The notes: generated by a model not told the origin, from the sequence alone. Counted from the first letter of the stretch, positions 19,410 to 28,577 are shown. The stretch is 64,000 nucleotides of DNA from Peribacillus sp. ACCC06369 (GCF_030348945.1 NZ_JAUCEN010000002.1:4216001-4280000); one strand, 5' to 3'. Program-made: numbers and translations.

Positions 19410-20186
19410 ATGGTTAAAGATAAAGTGGCGATAATTACCGGATCTGCCAGAGGAATTGGCTTTGAGATTGGAAAAATATTTGCTGAAAATGGCGCAAAGG
19501 TCGTTTTGTCCGACCTTGATCTAAACACTGTTGAAAAAGCTGCATTGGACCTAAGGAACAAAGGCTTGGATGTTATCGGCTTAAAAGCAGACGTAACAAG
19601 TGAAGAAGATATTATCCAACTAATCAAACAAGCTAAAGACAAATATGGACGAATTGATATTTTCATTAATAACGCCGGCCTTCAACATGTTGCACCAATC
19701 GAAGAGTTTCCAACTGAAAAATTCGAACTGATGATCAAAATCATGCTGACCGCTCCATTCATCGCGATCAAGAACGTTTTGCCCATCATGAAAGAACAAG
19801 GCTTCGGCAGAATCATCAACATCTCTTCCATTAACGGGCTAATTGGATTCGCCAACAAAGCAGCTTACAATAGTGCAAAACACGGTGTAATCGGATTAAC
19901 GAAAGTAGCCGCCTTAGAAAGCGCCTCTTCAGGCATAACCGTAAATGCCCTTTGCCCAGGATACGTGGACACACCTCTCGTCCGCGGTCAACTGGAGGAC
20001 TTAGCAAAAACAAGGCAAGTACCGCTGGAAAGCGTTTTGGAAGAAGTCATCTATCCGCTCGTCCCACAAAACCGCTTGCTCGACGTAAGCGAAATTGCCG
20101 ACTACGCCATTTTCCTTGCAAGCGACAAAGCACGAGGCATCACCGGCCAGGCAGTTGTGTTAGATGGCGGGTATACAGCTCAATAA
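19410..20186 (+). CDS. 3-hydroxybutyrate dehydrogenase (SDR family)
   Basis: A 258-residue classical short-chain dehydrogenase. Cofactor motif TGSARGIGFEIG near residue 10, NNAG near 89, catalytic Ser in INISSINGL and YNSAK (Tyr/Lys, about 154-158). The C-terminus reads GITGQAVVLDGGYTAQ as in D-3-hydroxybutyrate dehydrogenases. I start at the ATG at 19410, which has GGAGG eight bases upstream, not at an earlier in-frame codon. It is divergent from the dehydrogenase-thiolase operon. No -24/-12 element faces it, so it may be constitutive or use an ordinary promoter. It oxidises D-3-hydroxybutyrate to acetoacetate for ScoAB. Confidence 0.9.
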   Translation: MVKDKVAIITGSARGIGFEIGKIFAENGAKVVLSDLDLNTVEKAALDLRNKGLDVIGLKADVTSEEDIIQLIKQAKDKYGRIDIFINNAGLQHVAPIEEFPTEKFELMIKIMLTAPFIAIKNVLPIMKEQGFGRIINISSINGLIGFANKAAYNSAKHGVIGLTKVAALESASSGITVNALCPGYVDTPLVRGQLEDLAKTRQVPLESVLEEVIYPLVPQNRLLDVSEIADYAIFLASDKARGITGQAVVLDGGYTAQ

Positions 20187-20206
20187 AATACATCTTGCAA
20201 AAGAAC

Positions 20207-20256
20207 AAAAGCCCGAATGAATGGCACCAAAAAGGTGCTCTTTTATTCGGGCTTTT
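20207..20256 (+). terminator. Terminator after 3-hydroxybutyrate dehydrogenase
   Basis: Arms AAAAGCCCGAAT and ATTCGGGCTTTT enclose an inner GGCACC/GGTGC pairing. Strong stem with T run; likely bidirectional. Confidence 0.85.
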
Positions 20257-20392
20257 CTGCATTCATGGAATAACAGGACAGACTTTTTCCTGAGGAAGGA
20301 ATGTGGAAAATTTTGGTGGCGCAAAGGATTTCCACATGTTACAGTATTATAGGAATACCTTCCATTTTACAAAAATAAAAGGAGGCCCCGTC

Positions 20393-20422
20393 ATGATTAT
20401 TAAGTGGGTTAGACTGCGATAA
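20393..20422 (+). CDS. Very short ORF with strong ribosome site (possible leader)
   Basis: AAAAGGAGG is followed by ATG and nine codons, MIIKWVRLR, then TAA. Flanking GGCCCC and GGGGCAGGCC can pair around it. It lies 80 bases upstream of the hydrolase gene. No known leader family is recognised; it could be chance. Confidence 0.2.
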   Translation: MIIKWVRLR

Positions 20423-20504
20423 TTAAAGGGGCAGGCCAATCATGCTCCGGAAAGAATTTATTGATCTGCGTAATTAGATAATATTTAATACGGAGGTAAA
20501 AAAC

Positions 20505-21347
20505 ATGAGTGAACAGATACTGAAAATAAATAAAGTCGATATATGTACGGAAAGTTTTGGAAACCCTAAGGACCCTGCTGTGCTTTTAATCATGGGAGCC
20601 ATGTCTTCATTAGACTGGTGGGATGAGGATTTCTGTCTCCGACTCGCTGGTCAGGGGAGGTTTGTCATTCGGTACGATCATCGGGATCTGGGACGATCGG
20701 CCGTTTATGAACCCGGTACTTCCAACTATACAATAACGGACATGGCTGACGATGCCGTGGGTGTCCTGGACGCTTATTCCATAAAGCAAGCTCATATCGT
20801 CGGAATGTCCCTAGGCGGTATGATCGGCCAGATTCTTGCCTTAAAATATCCGAAACGCGTATTTACCCTTACGCTAATTGCATCAAGTGTGTTCGGGACT
20901 GTGATGGAAAAACTGCCTCCAATGGACCAGACTATATTGGATCACCATGCGAAGAGTGCTTCCATCGATTGGTCAAATCGGGAGGCGGCCATCCCTTACC
21001 TTGCGGACGGATGGAAAACATTAGCCGGTTCCAAACCTTATGAGCAGGAAAGAATGTATAAACTGGCGGAAAGAGAGTTTGATCGCGCCAAACAGCTACC
21101 GAGCAGATTTAATCATGCCATGCTGCAAGGCGGGGACGTGTATTACGATAGAATTGGTGAGATCAGTGTGCCTGTCCTCATTATCCATGGCACAGAAGAT
21201 CCAGCCCTGCCATACGAGCACGGGCTTGCACTTACGAAAGCCATCCCTCATGCAGAATTAGTGACTCTTGATGGATCAGGGCATGAGATTCATAGTGAAG
21301 ATTGGGACAAAATTATAGATTCAGTTATAAAGCTTAGTTCGTGGTAA
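20505..21347 (+). CDS. Alpha/beta hydrolase
   Basis: A 280-residue alpha/beta-fold hydrolase with nucleophile elbow GMSLGG (Ser102), acid in HGTEDPALP and His in GSGHEIHSE. The oxyanion region LLIMGAMSS and the YDHRDLGRS loop place it with esterase/haloperoxidase-like enzymes rather than lipases. No signal peptide, so cytoplasmic. Single gene with its own terminator. Substrate unknown. Confidence 0.88.
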   Translation: MSEQILKINKVDICTESFGNPKDPAVLLIMGAMSSLDWWDEDFCLRLAGQGRFVIRYDHRDLGRSAVYEPGTSNYTITDMADDAVGVLDAYSIKQAHIVGMSLGGMIGQILALKYPKRVFTLTLIASSVFGTVMEKLPPMDQTILDHHAKSASIDWSNREAAIPYLADGWKTLAGSKPYEQERMYKLAEREFDRAKQLPSRFNHAMLQGGDVYYDRIGEISVPVLIIHGTEDPALPYEHGLALTKAIPHAELVTLDGSGHEIHSEDWDKIIDSVIKLSSW

Positions 21348-21375
21348 AAGAATAAGTCGAAGATGACCCTAATAA

Positions 21376-21420
21376 AAGCCCAATTTCTCAGTGGTACAAA
21401 CGAGAAATTGGGCTTCCTTT
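21376..21420 (+). terminator. Terminator after the hydrolase
   Basis: AAGCCCAATTTCTC and its complement flank a 12-base loop, then CCTTTGTT. It can also serve the convergent phosphatase gene. Confidence 0.8.
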
Positions 21421-21441
21421 GTTATATAGCGTACACAAACG

Positions 21442-21960
21442 TTAATTCAAATGCGTGGTACTGTTTAAAAATCTAATAAGTTTATCTGGATGTTCGGTAT
21501 ACTCAAGAAGATGAATGCCAGTATTATTGGAATTGAACCACACATCATCAATTTCGTGTGGCAATTGAAGAAAACTTTCAATTATTTTTGTAATCATACC
21601 CCCGTGGGACACAACCGCAATCCTTTTATAGTTTGCACTGTTTTCTCTAAGATGGGAAAGTACATTTTGAGCTCGTAATCTAAAATCAGATTCACTCTCC
21701 CTATCTTGCATCTCTCGTAACTCATCCAAGAATGTTACTGGACATTTGATAGTATTGGATAAAGTTTCGGCAGTTTTACTGGCACGAATCAAGGTACTTG
21801 ACCATATGAATTCCGGTGGAAACTCTTCTGAAACACGACGACACATTTTTTCCACTTGTTCCACGCCCTTAATAGTTAGCGGTAAATCTGTAGATCCTTC
21901 ATAATTTTCTTCTAAAAAATCGTCTTCTGACTCACCATGTCGAATTAATAGTATCTGCAA
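21442..21960 (-). CDS. Histidine phosphatase family protein
   Basis: A 172-residue member of the phosphoglycerate-mutase-like superfamily. Catalytic RHGE at residues 7-10 and second His in VVSHGG (His119); acid about Glu80. The start is a TTG at 21960 with GAGGTG seven bases upstream. Small single-domain size suggests a phosphatase of small metabolites; substrate unknown. Confidence 0.85.
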   Translation of the reverse strand: MQILLIRHGESEDDFLEENYEGSTDLPLTIKGVEQVEKMCRRVSEEFPPEFIWSSTLIRASKTAETLSNTIKCPVTFLDELREMQDRESESDFRLRAQNVLSHLRENSANYKRIAVVSHGGMITKIIESFLQLPHEIDDVWFNSNNTGIHLLEYTEHPDKLIRFLNSTTHLN

Positions 21961-22095
21961 GATAACACCTCAATTTTGTTTATTTATCCAAATTAGTAAT
22001 TCTATTCAATGTTTAATAAAACCTTTAAAAGAATAAAAACAGAGGTATTCGTTACAATTTATACCTGCATGAAACTTGTTCCTTGCATAAGAAAA

Positions 22096-22116
22096 GGAGC
22101 TGCTGATCAGCTCCTG
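22096..22116 (-). terminator. Terminator after the 124-residue hypothetical gene
   Basis: AGGAGCTG and CAGCTCCT pair around a short loop with TTTTC following on the minus strand. Confidence 0.65.
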
Positions 22117-22157
22117 GTAATGAAGTAAAGCATCCGTTAGTCGAACAAGACTGAGTT

Positions 22158-22532
22158 TTACCGTGTATAATGTTCTCTAAAAATCAGTTTATATTTTGGC
22201 TTAAAATCAATTTCTATTGTTTGTTGGGAATCCTCATTCAGAACCGTTAAAAGTACACTTGAAAGTTCCCTTTTGTCTGCTGTAATCTCAAACTTTTCAA
22301 CTCGTTTTAAATCCAAAAGTGATAACAATTTATTTGAAGTCGGTAGAGTTACTTGTATTTTCACTTCACCGTAAGATGGAGATAGTGTAACAATAAAGTC
22401 TTCCTCTCCATTAGAAAATTGATATGTTGCTTTATTGTGATAAAATGGTAAACCTTTCTCAGTGGTATCAAATAATGTAGGTTCACACTCAAACAACGAA
22501 AGAAGATCGTCTTCATCCGGGAATACATTCAC
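22158..22532 (-). CDS. Hypothetical protein, 124 residues
   Basis: No family recognised. Acidic N-terminus (FPDEDDLLSLFE) and alternating beta-strand-like segments, ending with FREHYTR. The GTG start at 22532 has GGTGGTGATG upstream. It has the look of small immunity or antitoxin-like proteins of Bacillus but no toxin gene is adjacent, so this is only a remark on style. Confidence 0.65.
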   Translation of the reverse strand: MNVFPDEDDLLSLFECEPTLFDTTEKGLPFYHNKATYQFSNGEEDFIVTLSPSYGEVKIQVTLPTSNKLLSLLDLKRVEKFEITADKRELSSVLLTVLNEDSQQTIEIDFKPKYKLIFREHYTR

Positions 22533-22571
22533 TCACCATCACCACCTTTCAACTCCCTATTTTAACATTTT

Positions 22572-22606
22572 CTTGTTGAGCTAAACTGTCCCATTTGTTG
22601 CATAAG
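22572..22606 (+). repeat. Interspersed repeat copy (CTTGTTGA...GTTGNATAAG)
   Basis: CTTGTTGAGCTAAACTG then TCCCATTTGTTGCATAAG: a member of a degenerate family with half-palindromic ends (AACTAAC...GTTAGTT) scattered from 22 to 32 kb. Confidence 0.6.
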
Positions 22607-22661
22607 AGGAGCTGCTGATCAGCAATAATAAACTGTTCAGAAAAAAAGGATAAAAAGTAAA

Positions 22662-22841
22662 TTAATCCCTTTTATCCTTTTCAAGTAGCTCAATTACTCT
22701 ATCAAGTTTTTGTTTTACGCTATTGGATTTGTTTGTCCTTGTAAGAAGGGAACGAACGAAAAAGTAAACAGCAAAAATGATACCAAACAACAAAATAAAC
22801 ATAATAAGTTGAAATACTATATCACCGGCATTAAAATTCAA
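22662..22841 (-). CDS. DUF4083-like small membrane protein, 59 residues
   Basis: Starts at a TTG (22841) with AGGTGG seven bases upstream. The N-terminus NFNAGDIVFQLIMF leads into one membrane helix with FVRSLL at its end, followed by a basic, then coiled-coil tail ending LDRVIELLEKDK. This layout fits the DUF4083 family of Bacillus. The function is unknown. Confidence 0.75.
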   Translation of the reverse strand: MNFNAGDIVFQLIMFILLFGIIFAVYFFVRSLLTRTNKSNSVKQKLDRVIELLEKDKRD

Positions 22842-22913
22842 AAAAAATCCACCTTTTCTCTTTTTTTGAATTAATTATAACATATATAAACTGCGCAGAA
22901 CGTCTACACTAAG

Positions 22914-22951
22914 CTTGTTGAACTAACAACCTACGCCTATTGTTGAATAAG
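22914..22951 (+). repeat. Interspersed repeat copy
   Basis: CTTGTTGAACTAACAACC then TACGCCTATTGTTGAATAAG; among the best preserved copies of the family. Confidence 0.6.
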
Positions 22952-23032
22952 AAAAATAGAAGTAAAGCTAAAGCACACCATAGTTCTTAAAAGCACCCTA
23001 AGTATCTTTCAACAAGCTAGTGAAACTTCTGC

Positions 23033-23344
23033 TCATTTACAATTCTTATACCATTTATCTGTTTTAAATTCCTCTGGAATAGATTGCTCGGCAGGGTCAT
23101 CAAATCCTAATTGTTCAAGGACTTCAAACCATAAATCTCTTTTAGAACCAGGTAATTTCGTGCCACACCAGGGACAATAGGTTATCTCTATACTTGAGCT
23201 GCCACCATCCTGGATTATTAACCCATATTCATCAAATTTATCATTATAAGTAATCAAAGTGTCTGGACAATCAAATGGGTCAGCGTGAACGTTGCACATA
23301 ATATTAACTTGATCTTTCATAGTTTCGCAGCAGTGATCATTCAT
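23033..23344 (-). CDS. Cys-rich protein of the DUF6980 type
   Basis: A 103-residue protein with HCCETM at the start, DPFDCPDTLI in the middle and a CPWCG knuckle near residue 57. The Cys/His pattern suggests a zinc site. It matches small Bacillus proteins I recall as DUF6980. AAGGAG precedes the ATG. Function unknown. Confidence 0.72.
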   Translation of the reverse strand: MNDHCCETMKDQVNIMCNVHADPFDCPDTLITYNDKFDEYGLIIQDGGSSSIEITYCPWCGTKLPGSKRDLWFEVLEQLGFDDPAEQSIPEEFKTDKWYKNCK

Positions 23345-23410
23345 AAAAATCTCCTTGAGTTCAAACCTTTATTGGTTTCTAAGTACATGGGTTTAATGTT
23401 ATTTTAATCC

Positions 23411-23443
23411 CTTGTTGAAGTAGAGCACCTGTTAGTTGAATAT
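23411..23443 (+). repeat. Interspersed repeat copy
   Basis: CTTGTTGAAGTAGAGCACC then TGTTAGTTGAATATT. Confidence 0.55.
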
Positions 23444-23460
23444 TGTAGAGTTGGCACAAA

Positions 23461-23637
23461 CTATTCGTATAGTTTTTTAGATATCTTTTTTACTTCTTTA
23501 TATATTTGTGTAAGTAATATTAGCATATGTATTGGGAATCCGATGGCAAGTCCCACCAATGGAGAATAAGGCCCAGCGAAAGTAAAGAGCGATACAAGTG
23601 TAATAGTTATATATACAGAGATAATTAGTGCAATCAA
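23461..23637 (-). CDS. Small two-helix membrane protein, 58 residues
   Basis: TTG start at 23637 with AAGGGG eight bases upstream. Two hydrophobic segments (ALIISVYITITLVSLFTF and VGLAIGFPIHMLILL) are followed by a Lys-rich tail ending KKISKKLYE. No family recognised. The good ribosome site and protein-like composition support a real gene. Confidence 0.6.
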   Translation of the reverse strand: MIALIISVYITITLVSLFTFAGPYSPLVGLAIGFPIHMLILLTQIYKEVKKISKKLYE

Positions 23638-23780
23638 ATAAAATTCCCCTTTTTTAGCTAATTATAGATACCCATTTAGTTCCATAATTCCATTTACCAA
23701 CAACATATTTTATCGTCAAAAAAACAAAAAAATTTCCTAATCAAGAATCAAATACGGCTGCCTATCCTGTTCAAGCTTTT

Positions 23781-23815
23781 CTTCTTAAACTCCCCTGCCC
23801 CGTTAGTTCTACAAA
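23781..23815 (+). repeat. Interspersed repeat copy
   Basis: CTTCTTAAACTCCCCTGCCCC then GTTAGTTCTACAA. Confidence 0.5.
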
Positions 23816-24050
23816 AAAATCAACATACCCTTTAACAGAGCCGGCTTAAAAAATGTAATATATTTACACATAACCACTGGAACATCTGTTCTATTTATGT
23901 TATTATTATAAAAACAAAAAAAAGATCTGATCCTACCAAACGATTTGATCCGTAATTATAATTAAAGGTCGGTTGTATCCGCGGGCCTTACACGGTTGTA
24001 CCGCTGAGCCGAGCCAATTGCTCTAGGGTGCCGGTAAAGACAGCTCCGAA

Positions 24051-24081
24051 CTTCAGCTAACGCACCCATTAATTTAATAAT
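24051..24081 (+). repeat. Interspersed repeat copy
   Basis: CTTCAGCTAACGCACCC then ATTAATTTAATAA, preceded by GACAGCTCC as in the copy at 24377. Confidence 0.55.
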
Positions 24082-24376
24082 CTGTTTAAATTTGAAAGGA
24101 TTGAACCAACAATCTTCATCATTGACAATTTTCTTTTTTTCTTCAAAATCTATATTTAGCTCACTCTCTTGATACCTGCTGCCGTACTCACGATTATTGC
24201 TATGGTACTTACAAATCATACCCGGGTCGTTGTAAATGTGACCAAAACCTTATCAATTGTGCGAAATCAACTAACATTTTGGTTGGGGCGATATTGTAAT
24301 CGTATTTGAAGGAATAATGCGTGCAAATTCGACTTCTTATTCATAATGAAAAAGCTGCCTTAAAGACAGCTCCTAT

Positions 24377-24403
24377 CTTCAACGCACCAGTTAACTCAAT
24401 AAC
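24377..24403 (+). repeat. Interspersed repeat copy
   Basis: CTTCAACGCACCAGTTAACT then CAATAAC, preceded by a GCTGCCTT...GACAGCTCC hairpin; the hairpin plus repeat looks like one composite element. Confidence 0.55.
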
Positions 24404-24410
24404 GATCGAT

Positions 24411-24947
24411 CTACTCTCGGTGTTTATCAAGCATTTGTTTTAAATATTCTTCAGATTTCCCCTTTGGTATACTGAGGCTTTCCCATTTATTGTTTTTTAC
24501 TTGTTTACCAATATAAACAATTTGCCCAACATGATAAGAATAATGTGCCATTTGCCTCTCAATAGCCTCTAATACCAAATGACCTTCTCCACGAATATAT
24601 ATTTTTTTTAATAAATCTTGCTCACTTAAACCAGTTAATGTATCAATCAGGGTTTGCCAACCCTTTTCCCAAACAATTGTGAGCTCTGATTTTGAAGATA
24701 TATCATCTGAAAATTCTTCGTCACGATTTCTATATTCCTTCTCTCCGTCTGTTGTTAAAAAGTCAGTCCACCTTGAAACCATATTTCCACTCAGATGCTT
24801 TACTATTATTGCGATACTATTTGACACGTCATTATAAGTCCAATAGATCTCCTCTTCAGATAATTGGTTTATCGTTTTATCTCCAAGATCTTTTACACTT
24901 TTAAATCTTTCAATTACAATTTTTAAATATTCGTTTCCTATATTCAT
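24411..24947 (-). CDS. DinB-superfamily protein (DUF1572-like)
   Basis: A 178-residue four-helix-bundle protein. Candidate metal ligands are His in IIVKHLSGN (about 50) and in MAHYSYHVGQIVYIGK (about 134 and 138), the normal DinB pattern. GGGGGCGG precedes the ATG. DUF1572 proteins may act as thiol-dependent transferases, but the reaction is unknown here. Confidence 0.85.
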   Translation of the reverse strand: MNIGNEYLKIVIERFKSVKDLGDKTINQLSEEEIYWTYNDVSNSIAIIVKHLSGNMVSRWTDFLTTDGEKEYRNRDEEFSDDISSKSELTIVWEKGWQTLIDTLTGLSEQDLLKKIYIRGEGHLVLEAIERQMAHYSYHVGQIVYIGKQVKNNKWESLSIPKGKSEEYLKQMLDKHRE

Positions 24948-24984
24948 TATTCCGCCCCCTACAATTAATCTGATTTCTTAGAGC

Positions 24985-25012
24985 CTTCACAACTAAACTG
25001 CCAAGTTAGCTC
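24985..25012 (+). repeat. Interspersed repeat copy
   Basis: CTTCACAACTAAACTGCC then AAGTTAGCTC; it overlaps the 3' end of the methyltransferase gene. Confidence 0.45.
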
Positions 25013-25752
25013 CTATCCCCATTTCTTGATTTAATAATAATAAAAGACGGTCTCCGGTTTTCATTAATTAATTTCGGCATTTGCTCTAATCCAGTAGGGA
25101 TTGATTGTGGTTCAATAATCTTTTCTACTACAAACCCATTATCTATAAGTGTATTTATTAAAGTTGAAATGGTTCTATGATATATAATCACACCATCAAT
25201 ATACCAATGTTGTTCCCTTTTTCCTTCTTCCTGGTAATTATCCAATGCCCAATGTAATTTAACCCCTTCATTATCGTGAATCCAATTATCCATCTCTTTT
25301 CGAGCTGTAACTATCGGATGTTCAGTTGAAAAGATAAATTCACCGTTCTTTTTTAATAATCCATTAATCTTCTTAATTAGGTTTGGGTAATCTTCTATGT
25401 AATGAATAGCCAAAGAACTTATGATTAAGTCCAATTTTTGATTTGGTAGATCCAGGTCTTCTATTGGTATGCACATATAATCTATTTTCTCGTGATTGTT
25501 ATCTTTTTTCGCCTGTTCAATCATATTTCTTGAAATATCTACACCTAAAACTTTCGAAGCACCGTTTTCTATACAATACCTTGAAAAATGACCAGTTCCA
25601 CAACCTAAATCTAATATTGATTTCCCCTTAAGGTTTGAAATGGTAGATTTAATTGATGGCTGCTCAACAAAATCATTATAGGTAACACCACTCTCACGTA
25701 ACGACGCATATTCATTAAAGAAAATCTGATTATCATAAATATTTTGTTTCAT
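25006..25752 (-). CDS. Class I SAM-dependent methyltransferase
   Basis: A 248-residue methyltransferase of the UbiE/BioC style. Motif I reads ILDLGCGTGHFSRY (about residue 45), the acidic loop VLGVDIS follows and motif IV is LIISSLAIHYIED. Substrate unknown; no biosynthetic partners nearby. Confidence 0.85.
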   Translation of the reverse strand: MKQNIYDNQIFFNEYASLRESGVTYNDFVEQPSIKSTISNLKGKSILDLGCGTGHFSRYCIENGASKVLGVDISRNMIEQAKKDNNHEKIDYMCIPIEDLDLPNQKLDLIISSLAIHYIEDYPNLIKKINGLLKKNGEFIFSTEHPIVTARKEMDNWIHDNEGVKLHWALDNYQEEGKREQHWYIDGVIIYHRTISTLINTLIDNGFVVEKIIEPQSIPTGLEQMPKLINENRRPSFIIIKSRNGDRS

Positions 25753-25853
25753 TCATTTCCTCCCCCTGTTCTAGCATTAATCTATTAATATTAATTCTCG
25801 AAACATAATAAAAAGACCTCTTTTGCTTAGACCTGCCACCGATAGTTCCATAA

Positions 25854-25876
25854 TAAAAAAGCTGCCTAAGGCAGCT
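25854..25876 (-). terminator. Terminator-like hairpin AGCTGCC/GGCAGCT
   Basis: Seven-base perfect arms around TAA with seven T on the minus strand. Confidence 0.7.
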
Positions 25877-25899
25877 ACGATCCCCAGCTAAAAATAAAT

Positions 25900-25921
25900 A
25901 AGAGCTGTCGAAACAGCTCTT
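25900..25921 (-). terminator. Terminator after the AraC gene
   Basis: AAGAGCTGT, CGAA, ACAGCTCTT, ending 22 bases past the stop, with a T-rich tail. Confidence 0.75.
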
Positions 25922-25943
25922 CGGATAAATCTTATGCCTATGC

Positions 25944-26816
25944 TTACTTTTTCAAAACGGGAATCCAGATTTCACTTCGAAATGTTGGTGAGGTTACATC
26001 TTTATTTTCGTTCCAAAGGATTTCCGGCCCCTCGATTTGTTCATAGTTAGAGGATGGAAACCATTCGGAATAAATACGGCCCCATACATTTTGCAGTGTT
26101 TCAGGAAAAGGTCCGACTGCTTCGAATACCGCCCATGTAGATGCATCAACTTCAAGCTGTGTTAAGTTATCTGAACATTCCTTCGTTGTAGCTGCGCCGA
26201 TATAATGATCAAGCTCCCCTTTTTCCTCCAGCCTGCCTTCGGAAAAGTTCGTAGATGCACTAAGCAGTCCGGTTGGCTCGACATTCGAAAGGTCTTTAAG
26301 TTCATTTATCATTTTCTCGTCTAAACTTTGCCACATGGATGCAATCTCTGGATTAACCCCGTTAAAAATGATCGGAACTCTTTTTTTAATTCCAATAATG
26401 CGAAATGCCTCTTTTTCTTCAATTCGGTAGTTCATTTCACTGCCTCCTTTAATGGATAATTGGAAGGACATCGGTGGAAAGGCTTTAAGTGAATGGCCAT
26501 TACTTCTCGCTTCTGATGGTGTGATACCATGCAAATGTTGAAACGCCCTTGTAAAAGAGTCCGGTGAGCTGTACCCGTACTTTATCGCTATATCAATGAC
26601 CTTTATCTTGTTATCTTTAAGCTCAAACGCCGCAAGCGTAAGTCGTCTTCGGCGGATATACTCGGATAGGGAAATACCTGCCAGGAAGGAAAACATCCTT
26701 TTAAAATGATATTCCGAACAATAAGCTAGCCTTGCAACTTCTTTAAAGTCAATTTCATTCGTAAGATTGTCTTCAATGAATTTAATGGCGCCATTCATAT
26801 TTTTGAGCAAATCCAT
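25944..26816 (-). CDS. AraC-family regulator with GyrI-like effector domain
   Basis: A 290-residue protein. Residues 1-105 hold two helix-turn-helix motifs ([20 protein letters not shown] and [20 protein letters not shown]). Residues about 125-290 form a GyrI/SOUL-like effector-binding fold with PTGLLSAS and the strand-rich C-terminus. The layout is that of Rob/BmrR-type drug-responsive regulators. It is a lone gene; target unknown. Confidence 0.88.
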   Translation of the reverse strand: MDLLKNMNGAIKFIEDNLTNEIDFKEVARLAYCSEYHFKRMFSFLAGISLSEYIRRRRLTLAAFELKDNKIKVIDIAIKYGYSSPDSFTRAFQHLHGITPSEARSNGHSLKAFPPMSFQLSIKGGSEMNYRIEEKEAFRIIGIKKRVPIIFNGVNPEIASMWQSLDEKMINELKDLSNVEPTGLLSASTNFSEGRLEEKGELDHYIGAATTKECSDNLTQLEVDASTWAVFEAVGPFPETLQNVWGRIYSEWFPSSNYEQIEGPEILWNENKDVTSPTFRSEIWIPVLKK

Positions 26817-26904
26817 TCAATGACCTCCCTTATATCAACAGAATAGCAGGAGTTGAAACTAATCATCCGACATTCTGTGCACGATTATGCAGGGTCTAAT
26901 CCTA

Positions 26905-26932
26905 CTTCAGCTAAACTTCAGTTAGTTTAAGT
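26905..26932 (+). repeat. Interspersed repeat copy
   Basis: CTTCAGCTAAACTTCAGTTA then GTTTAAGT, in the AraC upstream region. The remaining 200 bases before the next gene show nothing else clear. Confidence 0.45.
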
Positions 26933-27143
26933 ACAACCCCTCACAATCTCTTTATAGACTTTCAATAAAAAAGCAACCTTTTACAAAAGTAAAGAAAACG
27001 ATCACACTGTAAGTCATTTTATTATTTTTATTCATGTTCAGTAAGAAGAAGCTTTTCGTTCAAAATTCTTTAAATTGGGCAACCGCATTTTTTGATTGAT
27101 TTTAATCAAAATGGCCCTTTTATTCACCCCGAAATTATATTTT

Positions 27144-27794
27144 TTAACGAACCGCTGTCATATATCCGTTATATAAACCATCACATTTTTCAAGGCATTC
27201 TAAATATAATTGTCTGATTTCTGATATAGGACATAGTTTTATATAACTTTCATCTTTTATTATCCTAATTAGTGGGTTCATTTCGTAATAATAACTATAT
27301 TCTTGGTTTTCTTTATTTAAAATGCTTTTATATCTTTCTAAAATAGTTATATAAGCATCGTCAATTAACCTGTATTCACATTTGGCTCTCTCTTGTTTAT
27401 AAAACGTATAGATTTCTCTTGCGAAAAATTCACTTTCCGTAAAGAAGGAAGAACTTACTGGCGAATAATATAGATACTGATCTTGATAAGGTCTCTTACA
27501 AATCTGCATTCTATGCCAACTTTTAACTTCTTTATACCGATCTCCTAAAGCTTTATGATTATTCGATATCGTTTTTATTTGGAGATTCGATACATATTGA
27601 AAAATAGCAGAATTATTTTCATAGTCAGAAATCGTAGTTATAGAACACCAGCATATATAGTTATTATCTAATATCCCAATAATGCAGACCTCTTGTTTTG
27701 GACTAATGTATATATCAAAAGAAACTTCCTTATCATTTACTTTATAATTTGGAACTACACTATGATTTTGCTTGATCAAATTAAATTTTTCCAT
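27144..27794 (-). CDS. Hypothetical protein, 216 residues
   Basis: No family recognised. Rich in Tyr and Ile, soluble, with a W-rich patch (NNYICWCSITT) and SWHRMQICKRPYQDQYLYY in the centre. GAGG precedes the ATG by a normal distance. AT-rich codon use suggests an accessory gene. Confidence 0.6.
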   Translation of the reverse strand: MEKFNLIKQNHSVVPNYKVNDKEVSFDIYISPKQEVCIIGILDNNYICWCSITTISDYENNSAIFQYVSNLQIKTISNNHKALGDRYKEVKSWHRMQICKRPYQDQYLYYSPVSSSFFTESEFFAREIYTFYKQERAKCEYRLIDDAYITILERYKSILNKENQEYSYYYEMNPLIRIIKDESYIKLCPISEIRQLYLECLEKCDGLYNGYMTAVR

Positions 27795-27937
27795 TTTAAT
27801 TCCTCATATCTTTTCGTATATATACTGTTTTCCTGCATATAAGTAAGAATTGCTGCTTCAGCCCTTTTGCTCTATAAGAAAAGAGCAATTCGTCACTGTC
27901 CCTTAGAGAACTTTTGCACCTGCTAATGAAAATAACC

Positions 27938-28399
27938 TTATTGTTGATATGGGGATTTACGGACTTTTTGCATAAATAGCTCTGAATTATCAATCTGATT
28001 AAAACCGTATTTTTTATATAATGAATGTGCATCTTTAGTAGCTAACATAAACCTGCGAACCCCTTCTAGTTCGGAATGGTTGGTGATAACATCCATTAAC
28101 CATTTTGATAATCCCAATTTACGATAGTCAGGTAATATAAACACATCGCAAAGGTACGCATGGGTTGCTAAATCGGTTATTACCCTTGCAAATCCAACTT
28201 GTTCACTTCCTTCATTACCTATTTCACCTTTATAAACCCCAAAGCATAAGGTCGTATTTTCAATTGACTTTATTACTGTTTCCTTGAGTATCCCCTTTGA
28301 CCAGTAAGCTTCTTGATTCAAAAAATCATGTATTAAATCTACATCTAAATACTTTTTATTAGTAGAAATCGAAAATCCCTTATTTACCCATATAGTCAT
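27938..28399 (-). CDS. GNAT-family N-acetyltransferase (small)
   Basis: A 153-residue acetyltransferase with motif A VFILPDYRKLGLSKWLMDVI and the C-terminal ATKDAHSLYKKYGF. GGGGGATG ribosome region upstream. This size fits amino-acid or antibiotic-type GNATs; substrate unknown. Confidence 0.82.
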   Translation of the reverse strand: MTIWVNKGFSISTNKKYLDVDLIHDFLNQEAYWSKGILKETVIKSIENTTLCFGVYKGEIGNEGSEQVGFARVITDLATHAYLCDVFILPDYRKLGLSKWLMDVITNHSELEGVRRFMLATKDAHSLYKKYGFNQIDNSELFMQKVRKSPYQQ

Positions 28400-28457
28400 T
28401 TTACATCCCCCTAAACTTTTTAATGTACTGTAATTATATCAAACCACTGATTTTAGT

Positions 28458-28488
28458 CTTTTGAACTAACATGCCGCGTTATTGGAAA
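28458..28488 (+). repeat. Interspersed repeat copy
   Basis: CTTTTGAACTAACATGCC then GCGTTATTGGAA. Confidence 0.5.
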
Positions 28489-28508
28489 TAATTAAAAACT
28501 GACTCGAT

Positions 28509-28539
28509 CTTCAGCTAACGCACCAGTTAGTTAAGTAAG
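28509..28539 (+). repeat. Interspersed repeat copy
   Basis: CTTCAGCTAACGCACCAGTT then AGTTAAGTAAG; only 20 bases after the previous copy, so the two form a pair upstream of sspH. Confidence 0.6.
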
Positions 28540-28577
28540 GGTGTAAGGGATTCTTGCAAGCATTTTAATTACAACAA

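Noticed and set aside
23962..24219. 85-codon minus frame with a possible tRNA-like GC stretch at 23970-24050
   Set aside because: No tRNA fold could be drawn and the frame runs into an interspersed repeat; composition not protein-like at its C-terminus.
27796..28032. 78-codon minus frame overlapping the small GNAT gene
   Set aside because: It uses another frame of the real GNAT gene and has no start signal.
22124..28541. Regularly recurring short repeats as a possible CRISPR array
   Set aside because: Copies are degenerate, irregularly spaced, separated by whole genes, and no cas genes are present.
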